64,000 bases of DNA from Ophioderma brevispina (GCA_023653785.1 JAMKCH010014245.1:1-64000); one strand, 5' to 3'; positions 22,915 through 35,625 are shown, counted from the first letter of the stretch. A program made the numbers and translations. Notes: generated from the letters alone by a model not told the origin.

Positions 22915-23078
22915 GATGTTAAAAACTCAAAGGCCAAACGCCACGAGGAAAATAGGAAAATCACCTTCTTTCTAATTATATATAATTTTCATTATCTTAA
23001 CATACTGCTCTTTGCATTAATTGTACTAGTTCTTGAGTACTTCTATCTCTCCTATTCCTAAAAGGTATAATTATTGTA

Positions 23079-23298
23079 TATCCCAGCGGGCATAGTCGTT
23101 TAGAGCGACGGTCGAAACACGTTGCCGTCCGAAATCATGTCGACGGTTTTTATAAATTTACGTCGAAAATGCAAATTGATCGGCGTTTTGAACGACGTCA
23201 AAAATTCGATTTGCATTTTCGACATAAATAGTTGTGTAATTTTCTTCTACACACTCTCTACGTCTTTCGACTTCCACGTCGATTGCCCCACTGGGATA
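23079..23298. mobile_element. 220-bp MITE, family E (TATCCCAGYGGG termini)
   Basis: The left end TATCCCAGCGGGCA (23079-23092) pairs with the right end TGCCCCACTGGGATA (23284-23298). Inside is a second perfect inverted pair, GTCGAAAATGCAAAT (23162-23176) and ATTTGCATTTTCGAC (about 23210-23224). It is non-coding and could form a long hairpin. It ends 23 bases before the next TTAA element. The superfamily is not clear. Confidence 0.78.
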
Positions 23299-23321
23299 CT
23301 GAATCTATTGCACCTATGTCA

Positions 23322-23766
23322 TTAAAAGCGACACTGACACATTTTGACAAATATAAAATTTCTTCAATTTGCCTCACAAATGATAAATCCTAGGCCATTG
23401 GAAGAATAGAGATATATTTTACCTTATAAAAATAACATACCCATAAACAATAGGGACATAAGAGGCTAAAGACATCCAGTATTTGTAGGCTAAATTTTCC
23501 ATAACTTTGATCAACCAATGTTGTCTATTCATGAATATCATAGCTCGTGCACCTTGATATCCCAGCCGGTCAAACATGGTACATGCCATGAAATCAGCTG
23601 CCCCGGCGTGTGTTTTCTTGTTTTAAACGCATTTCCGTCGTCGCTGATTTGGGCTTAGTCCATTTCAGATTGCGGGGCTAATGTATATAAAACTTTGCAA
23701 CTATACACAATACCATTTAGAAATATCTTGAGGGCGCATATTTTTCAATGTGCCAGTGCCTCTTGA
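23322..23766. mobile_element. TTAA-type inverted-repeat element, family C copy 2
   Basis: Begins TTAAAAGCGACACTGACACA and ends with the reverse complement of TTCAAGAGGCACTGGCACA. The halves align with the arms of the element at 11051-12693, for example AAAATAACATACCCA and GAGGGCGCATATTTTTCAA. At 445 bp it probably represents the ordinary form of the family without the palindrome array. The right TTAA has decayed to TTGA. No coding frame. Confidence 0.75.
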
Positions 23767-25451
23767 ACCCTCGGATGAAAACTAAGAGGCCCCAATGCCA
23801 CATTTGCTTCCTGTCCAGTCCTTTCTATCTACCCACTTGTACCCTATAGAAATTTTAATGGAAGAATCACACCCTTGCGTTATGAACATATTTATAGTTT
23901 AAGGATATTACAAAATAAAAACTAATTGAATAGTAGTTAGTTTAAATAGCATCATATTATCAATCACGCTCAAACCAGAAGTCCTTATTAAGCTGACGTT
24001 TTTAACAGTGAACGAGATTGAGTGGATAAAAATAAACTTCGCGAAAATGAAAATAAGCTCTTTTATCAATGTTAATCATTAAGCAAAGTATTATTTAGCA
24101 GGAAGCAACCATTTGAGTTTTTACCTCGCTAATGAGGAATACTTCTTTCATCTCTCCAAAGAGCACTATCAGATCATGTTGCCGTATGTGGCATTTAGAA
24201 TAAGCCGAAACACTTAGGAGGCTTTAGATTGCGATGCAACAGCCTAATCAATTACAGTTCATGTGGAAAATACGGTTATTCTAATTTGAGTCACATACAA
24301 AAATATTCTAGGCTCACACTCACTCCCCTTAATACATTTCCAGACGTTGTTGTTTTTGATTCACCAGTTCTCAATAAAGTAGCATTAATTGCCATAATGT
24401 AATTATATTATCCAAGTGCAGGCCATAGTAAAGATTTTCCTATTCGTACGGTCCCACAAGGGAACCGTGTATACGCTACTGTATATCTCTTTCGGTAGTA
24501 TTCTATAAGAAAAAAAAATATTTATCTGTCAGGTTTACCTCGAATATCAAATGACTTATTTTTTTCGCTAAGTATCAACATGGCCATTTTGCATTCAAGT
24601 GTAGCTTCAAGGAGAAATTAACCTAGAATTATACAGCCACCAGATGTTAATACTGATGAAGTCTGACACTGTTCACATCCGTCGAAAAGGCTTTAAACTT
24701 CAAAGATGCATAGCGACAGACAGACTTTGGTCAAATTTTCATTGAACGAGTCTGACTTGATACCTTGATCTTACCTTATCGCCTGTAAAAGGTTTATATT
24801 GTTTAGAAAGTAATTCAACTGGAACACATTTTGTCCATTTCAGAATGATTTGCTGAAGATCAGTTGAAATAAAAACACGTTAGCATCCTACTCTGACGTA
24901 GGTATATTGATAAAAATGTCAACTCGGCCGTTTTAGCAGAACATATAGCGGAAACCGTTGAAAATCAACCGTTCACTAATTCGTTTTTGGACCATTTTAT
25001 TGATTCTTAACTATGAATGAACTATGCCGCTAATTGTCAGGAAATTGTTCAAATGAAACGTGCTATCATTAAATGTTTTCCACTAGAGTGTACTAATCAA
25101 GCAGCACTATCATGCGCACTGCATTAATATTAGCTGATTTATTAGGCTCAATTGGCGTCTGTATCCATTTGAGTTGCGCCGCGAAGGAATAGGCATTTTT
25201 GTATTTGCACGTAAAAAAGAGACCTAATTAGGGTCTTGTTATTGAATTTTGTTGGGTTGCAATGACCCATCGCTAGCGACAGACACTTAAGGGGGTGAAG
25301 TACTTTAAGGGGAAAATACAAGTACAAAATAACAAGTACATGTGAATTGGTGCAAGATACATTACATTTCCCCAGGCAAACAAATATAGTTTTATATTTT
25401 GCCTATAACCTTTTTTATGGAATCAAGGACCAGAAATTACCCTAAATAAGT
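23767..25451. other. No gene seen
   Basis: AT-rich and without repeats I can match elsewhere in the window. Potentially unique host DNA; no exon is convincing. Confidence 0.4.
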
Positions 25452-25672
25452 GATTACCTGATTAGACTTTCGTTTATAACATTGTCTCCTTAGGAGAGAG
25501 ATAGAGATTACCCGGTTAGATTTTCGTTTTTGTTTACAACATTGTCTCCTTACGAGCGATTGATAGAAATATTGAGAGAGCGAGAGAGAGAGAGAGAGGG
25601 AGAGGGGGAGGGAGAAACAGAGAGGATGAGAGAGGGAGGGAGGGAGGGAGGGATGGGGGAGAGAGAGGGAAT
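25452..25672. repeat. 54-bp tandem pair and GA-rich microsatellite
   Basis: GATTACCTGATTAGACTTTC at 25452 is repeated as GATTACCCGGTTAGATTTTC at 25506, and both units end ACATTGTCTCCTTA. From about 25573 a GAGA and GGGA tract runs to about 25670. Confidence 0.8.
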
Positions 25673-25989
25673 CAGTTGCACAAAGGTATCGAGAGCACAA
25701 AGGTACCAAATATATCGAGAAAATTAACAAAATACATCACGAAACAAAGAGATTCGAGGATAGCACGTGATAGCTAACATTATATAGGTCAAAATAAGCT
25801 CAAGGATGAATGCTTTGGAAATGTCAAGTTTCAATGACATTATTGATATCAATATCTGCAAAACTCAATATATTGAACAAAAGAATTAATCTCACGAACC
25901 TATTTTAATTGATGCACACACCCCTACCTCAATGGGACAAATCAAGATCAAATTTGATAGTATTTTTAGATATATTTTAAAACACTTAC

Positions 25990-26185
25990 CCTGCGATTCA
26001 AGCTCTAATGCTGTATAGTAGTGGTTTAGGAGACACGTCACCTGATCGATACCTTCCATGCTAGGGACACTTTGCGTTGGACCCTCAGTAGAATTCAACT
26101 CTTCAACTATAGTTGTAACTATTGTATAATCTTCAACTTCTTCTTCAGTATCCACAAAGTATGCATCTGCGGTTTGCTGCAAAAG
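25990..26185 (-). CDS. Candidate internal exon of an unidentified protein
   Basis: On the minus strand an acceptor (pyrimidine-containing TTTCTGTATACCCACAG) precedes position 26185, and a donor (CAGG then GTAAGTG) follows position 25990. The 196 bases between are open, enter in phase 0 and leave in phase 1. The peptide is acidic (ADAYFVDTEEEVEDYTIV), continues with IVEELNSTEGPTQS, and has an NST glycosylation sequon and one Cys. Composition and splice sites look like a real coding exon. The alternation of helices and Leu-rich segments recalls the GAIN-A region of adhesion GPCRs, but the resemblance is weak and I do not assign it. No flanking exon is certain; a minus-strand frame at 26203-26517 lies upstream and may or may not belong. 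Confidence 0.42.
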
Positions 26186-28078
26186 CTGTGGGTATACAGA
26201 AATTATACGTCCATTAAGTATTGAACGGCACGGATATATTGCCGTCTGGGGTTTAGGTAACGACTAAATACACCTTTTAAACGCGCGCTCGTCGTTTTAG
26301 TGCCGGTAACATTTGAATCATCTCTTCCCAACTGCAGATACATTGCAGGACCCGCACGCGTGTGTTGTAATAATGCTGGATGTGAGTTGGTGTAACAGAG
26401 TTCTGTGTAAGAGATTTTCACTTGTATTCTGTCGTCACAAGCCCTTAACGAATCAATGTGATAAGTCAGCTCGACAAGTGAAGGTGGACGGCTATAACTG
26501 CCATGCGGATATCCCATTAATGATCATGATATACCTTTAGCCAACATGGATTGATAACAGGACTCCTAAAGTCAATATACCTCAAATATGGTTAAATGCG
26601 TTCATCCACGTTCATTCTGCAGGCAGAGTGTTCACGTTCATTCGGTACGCAGAGTGTAATGGCTTGTAGTTGGATAATTTTCACTTATTTAATATTATTG
26701 TCTATCTATTTATTTGAATTACTATATAGATCTTCAATTTCAAGAAGTGCATTAATAGCAATACAATGTGGTTGAAATCATGGTAATGCGTCAACCTTAA
26801 TAGATCAATGATTTGTGTTCACTATATATAGAAATAAAACAATTATAAATCATTTTTTTATGTATTTACTAATGACACCGGATTTTTATAGTTTCCTAAT
26901 ACGAATATATGGAAACTGATTTGATCCACCAAGGCCAATGCCGCAATTATATAATAGAAATAGAAATAAATTTGATTAAATGTAAGACATGATACATTTA
27001 TTCAAGGCCTCATAATTTGGCAATTGTGTATGCTAAAGACACGATGTTCTCCAAATATTAAAGCTTAGTTTCTGACGTTTCTGACATTGGGCTGTTAATT
27101 ATCAGATCATGTCGCCTATCCATTATGTTCTAGAAAGACAGAGAGCAGCAAAAATCTATGCATAATTTCCTCATCTAACAAACTTCCTCGAAGGAGTAAG
27201 TGGTGTTTGAACAACCCTTGACCCGTTTTGTTTTAATAGGCCATTAATTTACCACTGTCCAGTTAATCTGGAAATAAATAAATATTTCTGCTTGAATTGT
27301 ATATGGTCAGATAAATACGTGAGCCTTCAACAGAATGTACACCTGAAAATTGTAGCTATGTAGGAGGTAAACAAGCGAACACGAAGCGCCTTCCCTAAAG
27401 ATTGTAAACAATCAGTATTGAACCTGGCATATTCATTGGGTGTGCGATTAGTTTCAGCTGGATGGATATTTAATTATAAAGTGGCTCAACAAATCTAGAG
27501 TGTCTGAAACCTGCAAAGGATATCTTTGTTGTTGAAATTTGAATATGCTGTTTGACTCTGTTTGAACTGTTGAATTAACTACAGAATAATTAGTATAAAT
27601 CCCAATCTCATTATATATATCGATAAATATATGAACGAAAATTGTATGGGTCGGAGTGAAGAGTATATCGATCATTCATACTCTGCTTTTATAAATAAAC
27701 ACATGCATTAGGACCTTAAAGGTTATGCCTTTAACTAATTTAACTGGATAAGCCGAGGTAATTCCAGCTGGTGATGTGATGAAGTCAAAAGAAATTGGAC
27801 CTTATGGTCATAATTAGAGACTCTTATTGATGCGGAATTGTTATATAATACAATGCATTTTTTTTGCTGATCAATCGCCAAAATAGGGCAGAGTGCGACC
27901 TCGCCTGCAGTGCCATGACCAAATAAACTACTTTTAAATAGATACTTAAAAGGCAACAGTGCTTTGTATAAATCAACGAAGTTGAATATTGACAGGAGCT
28001 TTTTCAAAATCTGTTGCTCTTGTTTCCGTCCAGCCTTACGAAAATTGCCATCATCAATCGCCAATGTGGCTTAGTGTC
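26186..28078. other. Mostly non-coding; two unassigned minus-strand frames
   Basis: Minus-strand open frames at 26203-26517 (104 codons, three Cys) and 27735-28064 (109 codons, basic N-terminal part) have plausible composition but no recognised domain. A short direct repeat, CACGTTCATTC followed by GCAGAGTGT, occurs twice at about 26608-26652. Confidence 0.35.
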
Positions 28079-28146
28079 ACACACACACGCACACACACTC
28101 ACACACACATACATACACACCAACACACACAAACACACACACACAT
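28079..28146. repeat. (CA)n microsatellite
   Basis: Interrupted CA dinucleotide repeat of about 68 bases. Confidence 0.92.
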
Positions 28147-29058
28147 ATCGTTTGAAAATTAATGAATGTTGTTAGAAGTGCCTATCTTTAGAATATGCTC
28201 AGCGAGAGATACAAAAATGACTGAATACGTTAGTATGTTAGGAATCATATGATATATGATGGAAGAGAAATATTTGATATGAAAATCTAACATGCAAATC
28301 AACGATTATGTTAGCGGATTATAGTTCGCAACGTATATATAATAGGTTATTAATCTTAGAGCCCTTCATCTCAGGGACCACGCAATTACACACATTGCTA
28401 TTGTGTTGACTTGTATTTTAGTTTTGATTTATGTCCTCCGGTATGATTAATTTCCTTAAAGGCACAAGGCCACACTTTTGATAAATATCTTCGAAGAAAT
28501 TTTCTTCAACTTGATTCCTTAACCTAGATAAAGGCATTTTTCATCCTCTCTGTACAAAATTGATTACGTAGGAACAGGGGTGTTTGAAACCAATCCCATA
28601 GTGCATTGCAATGTGCCTTTTCTAGTGCACTAAACACATGTCAGTACATAGGGATAAAAAAGTGTTCAAAGTATTTAAGAACCACAAGACATTTCACGAT
28701 CATGCTAAAAATCATCTAAGTACTAGCGCTTTGTGGGCTTAAATGAGTGTAAAAGTCAGGGTTTTATGTGTTAAGAATAGGATTTCTGTGGCATCACATG
28801 ACCCTATTGAGGTGTGTGTCTATGCATTGTGGGATAGACTCAAATTATACACCCTCTGTGGTAGGAACAACAGTTGAAAAATACGCTATTATGACTCTCG
28901 AGGTAATCACGAAGATCGGGAAGATTACGAAAATTTCTGATGACAAAGGTCAGTAACACCGAATAAATATTTGTGACACTATCGGAGGAAATGAAACGGA
29001 TGTCTTAAATATTGAAATTTGATTCTTGGAAAATTGGGTTTTGAAAAATAGGTCGTGT
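28147..29058. other. No gene seen
   Basis: No recognisable coding domain or repeat shared with the rest of the window. Confidence 0.4.
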
Positions 29059-29283
29059 TTAACACTTAAGTGCATAAGGGGGTCCATGTGGACCCGGGAT
29101 TTCGAATTTGAATCTGTACAACAGATTTTCATTTTTTCCTGTGATGTGTCACATTGATGTACCCTGTCAATGACCAGAGTTTTGGTAACAAAAATGTTTT
29201 TCTTTTTTGGGGGGGGGGGTCCAATTGGACCCCCCATTATGCACCAACGGGAGTGCAGAACACGTTATGCACTTAAGTATTAA
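29059..29283. mobile_element. TTAA-flanked MITE, family B copy 2
   Basis: The left end TTAACACTTAAGTGCATAA (29059-29077) pairs with a right end whose reverse complement is TTAATACTTAAGTGCATAA (29265-29283): 18 of 19 bases match. Just inside lie GTCCATGTGGAC on the left and GTCCAATTGGAC on the right. The 225-bp element is a shorter relative of 10512-11054. Its terminal TTAA (29280-29283) is shared with the neighbouring hairpin element. Confidence 0.85.
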
Positions 29284-29413
29284 TGGGACATAATGGCATA
29301 AAAATGACATAATGAAGAGGACCCTTACTGAAATCACTTCCACGAGTTTGAAAACAATTTGAGTAAGGGTCCTTTTCATTATGTCATTTTTTCATGGCAT
29401 TATGTCCCTTTAA
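29280..29413. mobile_element. 134-bp TTAA-flanked hairpin element, family D
   Basis: The left arm begins TTAATGGGACATAATGGCAT and the right arm ends in ATTATGTCCCTTTAA. The arms, about 55 bases each, are almost perfect reverse complements, including ATGACATAATGA and GGACCCTTACT, with a loop of about 23 bases. The transcript of either strand would form a long, nearly uninterrupted hairpin. Non-coding. Confidence 0.85.
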
Positions 29414-30544
29414 TGATGTGTTTTTGTTAGCAAATGACCAATTGTTCATAACTCCGTAGCACTATGTCCAGTTTATCAGGGCGTGGCCAAAATTTAGGGG
29501 GTACTGTTACATGTTAAGTGGCCTTTGCTAATAAAGATTGTATACTTTTTTTTTTCCGGTACACACAGTTTTTCAACGTCGCTGAAAGAAACACAAAGTG
29601 ACAGGAATAACAGACCTAGGGGTAATATTTTTGGGCCTTTGCGCACACTATAATGCTTATAACATATCTTATTATTTTCTATTTTTTCGTAATAAACATT
29701 GTGAGTAATAGACCAAAATAGTAAAATCCATAGCGTTGTTTCAAACTCAAACAGAATATTCTCAAGCCTGACCGAAATACAAATGCAGCACATCCATGTT
29801 AGCACATCCATACAATTAACATATGTACCAAAACATGGACTTTTTATGATTTCTTTGATGTTCCAGATTAGCAAATTTGAATAAATGCAGTAAAAGAACA
29901 GCAAAATACTTCTGTGACAAGCACAGAAATATCTTTCACAAAGATCGAAACGCATACGCCCAAAATATTTCCTTCCATTCTAGGTCGTCATAGCCTATCT
30001 ATTTTACCAGGTAAGTTTCAAATGCAAATGAAATTCTCTTGAACTAGATATTAAAATGTATTCTATGGTGTTAAACAATATTTAGATACAATAAAATAAG
30101 CATTATGATCCAACCGTTTTCTAGTATTTGCAAAGAATTCTGAAGTGTTGGTTCTGTGCAATTCCTAGGCAAAATCCATGAAAGTCTACTTAAGTGCGGC
30201 ACGACGATATCGCAGCCTCATTCCACCTTCCAGCTAACGCTCTTTTGACACATATTATTTTTGTAAGGCCATTGCAAGTGTGTTCTCGTTGAATTTGCAT
30301 ATTATTGCTGTTGACTGGAAAGCAATATGACTATGTTAGGTAAAATTACACCTTACCGGCAACTGACATGGACCTTGCGAAAGATTGTCTAGTATTTTGC
30401 GTTTGAACTCTCCAGTGTAGAGCATTGGAGTCTATGGTTTTAATATGGGAGTTTCGAATCAAATTATGAATCCTTACATGGTCCCTCTCCAATTATTTGT
30501 TTTATAGCAATCTAATATATTTTTAAAAGCCTACCATTTTCGTA
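29414..30544. other. No gene seen
   Basis: A minus-strand frame of 153 codons (29494-29955) is Ile-, Cys- and Tyr-rich without a recognisable domain. I treat it as chance. Confidence 0.4.
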
Positions 30545-31040
30545 ACAACAGACCGAAGGGGAGGGTGACGACTTCCTTCGATTTTCCTTCATAAACATCA
30601 GATTCCTACAATATGGTACCACAATATAGCTTAGAGTTTCCTATTTCCATTGGTATCAAAATAAGTACAAACATTTCCTGACGTCATAAGTTGTATGAGA
30701 GTATTGATAAAATTGATATTTTGCAAATTTTACTAGCGCAAAAAACATTTGTATAGCATTTAAATGATCTGTGTATATAAAACTAGTCATATTCCATCAT
30801 GTAGAGTAAAAAAAAAACCGCATAAAAATTGGATAGGATATTTCTAACTGTTCCTATCGAAATTGACAGTTTTGCTGACATTCGGACGTAATGTAAGGCC
30901 TGTTGGGACTTCTTTTGATATCAATGCAAATAGGAGGACCATAGCTATCGATTGCTACCAAAACCAAGTGTCTGTGATATTCCTGCGTCGTGCCACGTGT
31001 AGTGGTACTTCCCTACCGGAGGGGACGGTTGCCACCATTA
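30545..31040. mobile_element. Inverted-repeat element, family A-related copy 3
   Basis: The left arm holds CCATTGGTATCAAAATAAGT and CCTGACGTCATAA. The right arm holds its reverse complement, with GGACGTAATG, then TTTTGATATCAATGCAAATA, then GGAGGACCATAGCTATCG. The right arm is closest to the left arm of copy 2 at 19700. The right edge GGGACGGTTGCCACCATTAT resembles the block at 350-372 in copy 1. No coding frame; termini approximate. Confidence 0.62.
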
Positions 31041-31844
31041 TCCATCATTTAAGATCACCCTGTACCTTACCTATAAGCTCCTATACCCCGTGGTTGTTTG
31101 TTTTTGCAAGAATTGTTTTACACCGAAAATATATTTACTAATAGTAGTGCCAAATTTATATAGAGCAAGCATAAAACAGTTGTCTCCATGCACTAAGAAA
31201 AAGTAAAAGAACATAATTAACTAATATGAAATGACAACACTACTACAACTAAAAGCGAAAGCAACACAAATGAAAATGTAGTGTTTAATTGTTTGTCCGT
31301 TCTCTTACGGTGTGTGTTGCATTTGGTTGCATAAAAGGAGGGCAAACAAGGGTCTACGTGGTCTGTGGGGGTCACCAAGACTTGCCCAGAATTTTGCATA
31401 CAGAGCCGTCACCAAAACATGCATTTTCTGTTTCAGTATAACCAGAGGAATCATTGACATCAGTTTCTACAAAATCTGAGCACTGGGTAATTTTACCCCA
31501 GGATAACCTTTAATCCTAATAGGGCTATAATCGTGTAACTAACAGTCAGAACCTAGACTATTTTTATAGATCCTTATAACAAGACAAACACATTGATGTA
31601 CATTTAAACACAATTGGGCGTGATTTCAAATTTACCCCGTACTAATTTTACTCCTTATGTTGCAATCTTTTACAAGGCTTTTTAGAACTTTCAGTATGGT
31701 GTTCTGGTCCTTATAGACTCGTGTTGTTATGAAGTTTGTTCTGTTGCAAGTCAATTATATTTTTCTTAGGCTATATAACTGTGTATCTTCAGCATCAATT
31801 ACACTGCTGTTATTGTTTGTATCATTTTCTGTGTTCTACTGTAA
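31041..31844. other. No gene seen
   Basis: AT-rich sequence with no recognised feature. Confidence 0.4.
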
Positions 31845-32018
31845 TTAAAATAAATAACAAATAAATACTAAATACACATAAACAAAATACTTAAAAAAAC
31901 ATGAATGAATAATAAAATTACTATCTAATACCAAACAAAACTAAATAATCAAATATACAAATAAACAAATAGACAAATAAACAAACAAATAAATAAACAA
32001 ATAAACAAATAAACAAGC
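31845..32018. repeat. AAAT/AAAC-rich microsatellite
   Basis: Interrupted AAATAAAC-type repeats over about 170 bases. Confidence 0.85.
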
Positions 32019-32624
32019 ACCGAGTCTGTTTCTACTGGACCTGTTTGTAAGGTGAGGACTTCACTGGCGTGGATATTTTGAAATATCACGAATTCCTTTA
32101 AGCAAAATACTTTGCCTCAAACTTGGGCAGTAAATCTGATTGAAACCCTTTTCAAACCAATAAAGCAATACAAAATGCTTGCAGCTGTCGACCTATACGG
32201 ACGTTTCTTTCATTATTATTGTTATTATTTATTCCTTCAGAATTCACGATCCAATCTGATGTTAGAGCGAAGCGTTTCAAGGCATAACAAATCTTTGGAC
32301 GGTTCAAGTTCATCTGTGTATTGGATATCTTCAAGGTGTATAGTATTTACTAACTTAGGCTATATAGTATGAAAATAAATTGTGATATTTACGCCTGTCA
32401 TACAAAGTAGCATGTGGATGCTTCTGCACGTAAAACCATTATTGTATTCGTTGTATGAGTTGGATTATATGACTTTACGTAGCTTCTTTATACGGAATTA
32501 AGCGCAATACGATGACGTGATTTATTCCGTAAAAATTAAAATCAAGAACTTATACATATCAATTAATGAATTGTCCAAAAGAATTTCTTTCGTTTTTGGG
32601 CCTCTAAAGTATATGGACCATAGA
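32019..32624. other. No gene seen
   Basis: No feature recognised; a plus-strand frame at 32112-32372 has no domain. Confidence 0.4.
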
Positions 32625-32712
32625 GTACACACACACGCATACGCACACATTCACCAACATACACACACATACACTCACAATACACGATAACATATATCTC
32701 AACACACCTTTA
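32625..32712. repeat. CA-rich simple repeat
   Basis: Interrupted ACAC and ACAT repeats. Confidence 0.75.
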
Positions 32713-32810
32713 CCCACAACAGACAGCCACAGCCTAAACCATCAGCACATGTTACCTTGGTTGTCGAGAATGTAGATCTCCAGATGCCCTTTAACATAAA
32801 CGCTAATCAA

Positions 32811-33308
32811 AACACACTGGCACATTTGAAAAATAGTGCGCCCTCAGGATTTTTCAAAATTGATATTTTTGCATCGTTGATTAATACTTTAGCCCTCACC
32901 TGAAATGATTAAGCCCAAAAAAGCAACCGTACAGAACGATTTTATAATAAAATGACTCCGGAGGCAGAGATGGCGGAAATGGCATTTAACACAAGAAAAC
33001 ACATGCCGGAGTTGATTCACACTGCATTCTCCCTGTTGACCGGTCTATGCCCTATGTGGTTATATTATCAATGAGTACGAGTATATGATATTCATCTAAT
33101 AGACACGTTTGTTGATGAAAGTTACGACAAACCTAGCCTACAAATTTCCTGGATGTCTCATTATTGCCCCTATCTGTTTTGGGTAAAATATATCTACATT
33201 CTTATAATAACCAACGCTATCATTTGCGAGCAGATTTTGTGAAAATTGAATTCTTCCTGGCGAATGACAAATGTTATAAATACATAAATGTACCAGGGGC
33301 GCTTCAAG
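32811..33308. mobile_element. Inverted-repeat element, family C copy 3 (reverse orientation)
   Basis: The left end holds ACACTGGCACATTTGAAAAA and then AGTGCGCCCTCA, the reverse complement of the right end of copy 1. The right end, GTACCAGGGGCGCTTCAA, corresponds to the left end of copies 1 and 2. The outer TTAA sites have decayed. Internal text (AATAGACACGTTTGTTGATG) is shared with 63090-63390. Confidence 0.7.
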
Positions 33309-34299
33309 TTTATGTTCCAAATCAGGTTGATTAATTTCAGCATCTTATTCCTGGCCGACCTCCATTTAATTTGGAATTGTCTTCACTGAACGTACACACT
33401 CAACTACTTTTACCTGTTCAAATTAGTTTTACCTTTGACGTTGACTTTGCTTATTACTCCTACACTTGACTCAAGTGCGGTTTTACAAGAGATGTACGCC
33501 TTGTACGCGGCGGCATGTAGAGAGTAAATGACCGATGTATTTTCAAACAATAAACTCACATCATACAAAAACAACGTAAGTTGACATTCGAAGAAAAGAA
33601 CAAGCCAAGGAGTATATTTTTTATGTGATCGGAAAACGAATTGAAATAATAGAAATATTAAGCAACGGTAATGATATAAAAATAATGATGATGGAGAAAA
33701 AAAATCTACAAGGGCAAGGATTATTCTCCGCATTCCAAGAACAGTGTATGGTGGTGATAATCTTTACAAATCGTGAAGCTATTTAACAATACATGGCAAC
33801 TAGCGAAACACCGTTGTTATAAGGAACACGCAGCAATTTGCTGATCCGAAACATCAAAAAAAAAATCATCAAAATTCGTATTTTGCTATTTTTGTGACTG
33901 GCATGAATGTGCTAACATAATCTGCAAGTGGTTGGCTTGAAATTCGTGTATTAAGACAAAGCAGTACTTGTTATCTGATTCTGTATTTCTCCGTGCTTAT
34001 AAAATTCCGACTTGATATAAAAAAGCCGTTCTCTGTGAATAACCAGATTTATATCGGAATATTGTGCACCTGACCTATAAAGTGTGACCTCCAACCAAAC
34101 ATATTGACTTTGTTTTTGTACTGTGTAAACCGCAATCAACGGTTTAGTGTAAATTTTGAGACGCCATAGCTCTATGTCTATTTGCGGTATACGGTATGAC
34201 AATTTCCTGAAATACTTCCTTTCTCTCAACTATTTTGTGTTTTCGTTACAACCAAGAAGTGGTTATATGGAATTGTACATACTTACCTTTGATTTGCAT

Positions 34300-35625
34300 G
34301 CTACAAATGGATTTCCACATTTTTTCGATTCTCTCGCAATGTCGCTGCTTATCCCCTTTACGTACAAGGTCCAAGTATATATTGTTTGAAAATGCGGTGA
34401 TCATGTGATGCTTTCTGGTTCATTTTCTTTTTCTGCATCCGGTGTTATAATCAATACCAACTTATCCAAATTAATCCAGAATGGAATACCTGAATAAACA
34501 CAAGTGTTTTGCAACCATGACCCCGGGACACTTAAGCCCAAGGCAAATAGCTTAAAAAATGAATCTAGATAAGTGATAAACATCAACAAGTGGTCTCAAG
34601 GGGTGTTGAACCGGACACTTTGAACAAGGCAAACATTTAAAAACACTTGACCACGATCTACTTGTATCATCATCAATCATACAGCCTTTCTTACCCACAC
34701 CAGGATAACGACGTCCTTGAAGGATATTTCGTGAATCTGCATCCTCGTCCCGTGGCTATCCACATGTTTCGTTTATATCGTATTCACTTGACTAGACTCT
34801 GATCGCGCATCTGTTAATGGGGTTATTGACATGTGCATTGACTTATGACTTTTTATACATTTTTACACACTCGTTTTAAGTAAGTTGTATTTATATAACC
34901 TTGAATCACTGTTAGTTAATAGATAAGAAACTGTCATTTCCGGCAATATTTTGCAACATAATTAGATGTCTGATTTTCCACATTTTTTCGATTCTCCTCG
35001 CAATATCGCTGCTAATCCTTTTTAAGTACAGTCCCAAGGAGGTCTATCATTTTCGAAAATGCGGTGAACATGTACAAGCAACGGCTTCGGGTTCATTTTC
35101 TGCAGTCGGTGTTATAATCAATACAACTTAATCCAAATTTAATTCCGAAATGGACATACGCTGAATAACCGCGTCCTGCCAACTTGACAGCGGGGACAAT
35201 TTTAGACCAAAGGCAATATAACTTATAAAAAGGGAATTAGATAAGTTAATAACAATCACAGTGGTCTCAAGGGGTGTTGAACCACGGACACTTTGAACTA
35301 AAGGCAAACATTTTCAACACTTGCCACGATCTACTTGTATCACCTCATCCAACCCCTTTCTTACCCAACACAGGTAAAAAAAAAAACTCCTCTTGTAGGA
35401 GTATTTGTGATCTGCACTGCCCGCCCTCGTCCCACGGCCTATATTCACGTTTCAGTTAGATCGATTCATTTTATCTAAACTCTGATCGCGCATCTGTTAA
35501 GAGGTTAATTGGCATTTCATGACTTATGACTTTTAATCAATGTTGCTGCTCGTTTTTAATAAGTTGTATTTAGATGACCTTGAATTACTGTCGTTGAAAT
35601 AGGATATGGAAAATAAATTTTGCAA
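34300..35625. repeat. Internal tandem repeat, two units of about 0.66 kb (in copy 1)
   Basis: Unit 1 (from about 34300) and unit 2 (from about 34965) share, in order, TTTTTTCGATTCTC, GAAAATGCGGTGA, TCGGTGTTATAATCAATAC or a near match, GTGGTCTCAAGGGGTGTTGA, GATCTACTTGTATCA and CTGATCGCGCATCTGTTAA. Confidence 0.82.

Noticed and set aside
29494..29955. 153-codon minus-strand frame
   Set aside because: Composition typical of AT-rich chance frames; no domain and no splice or promoter context.
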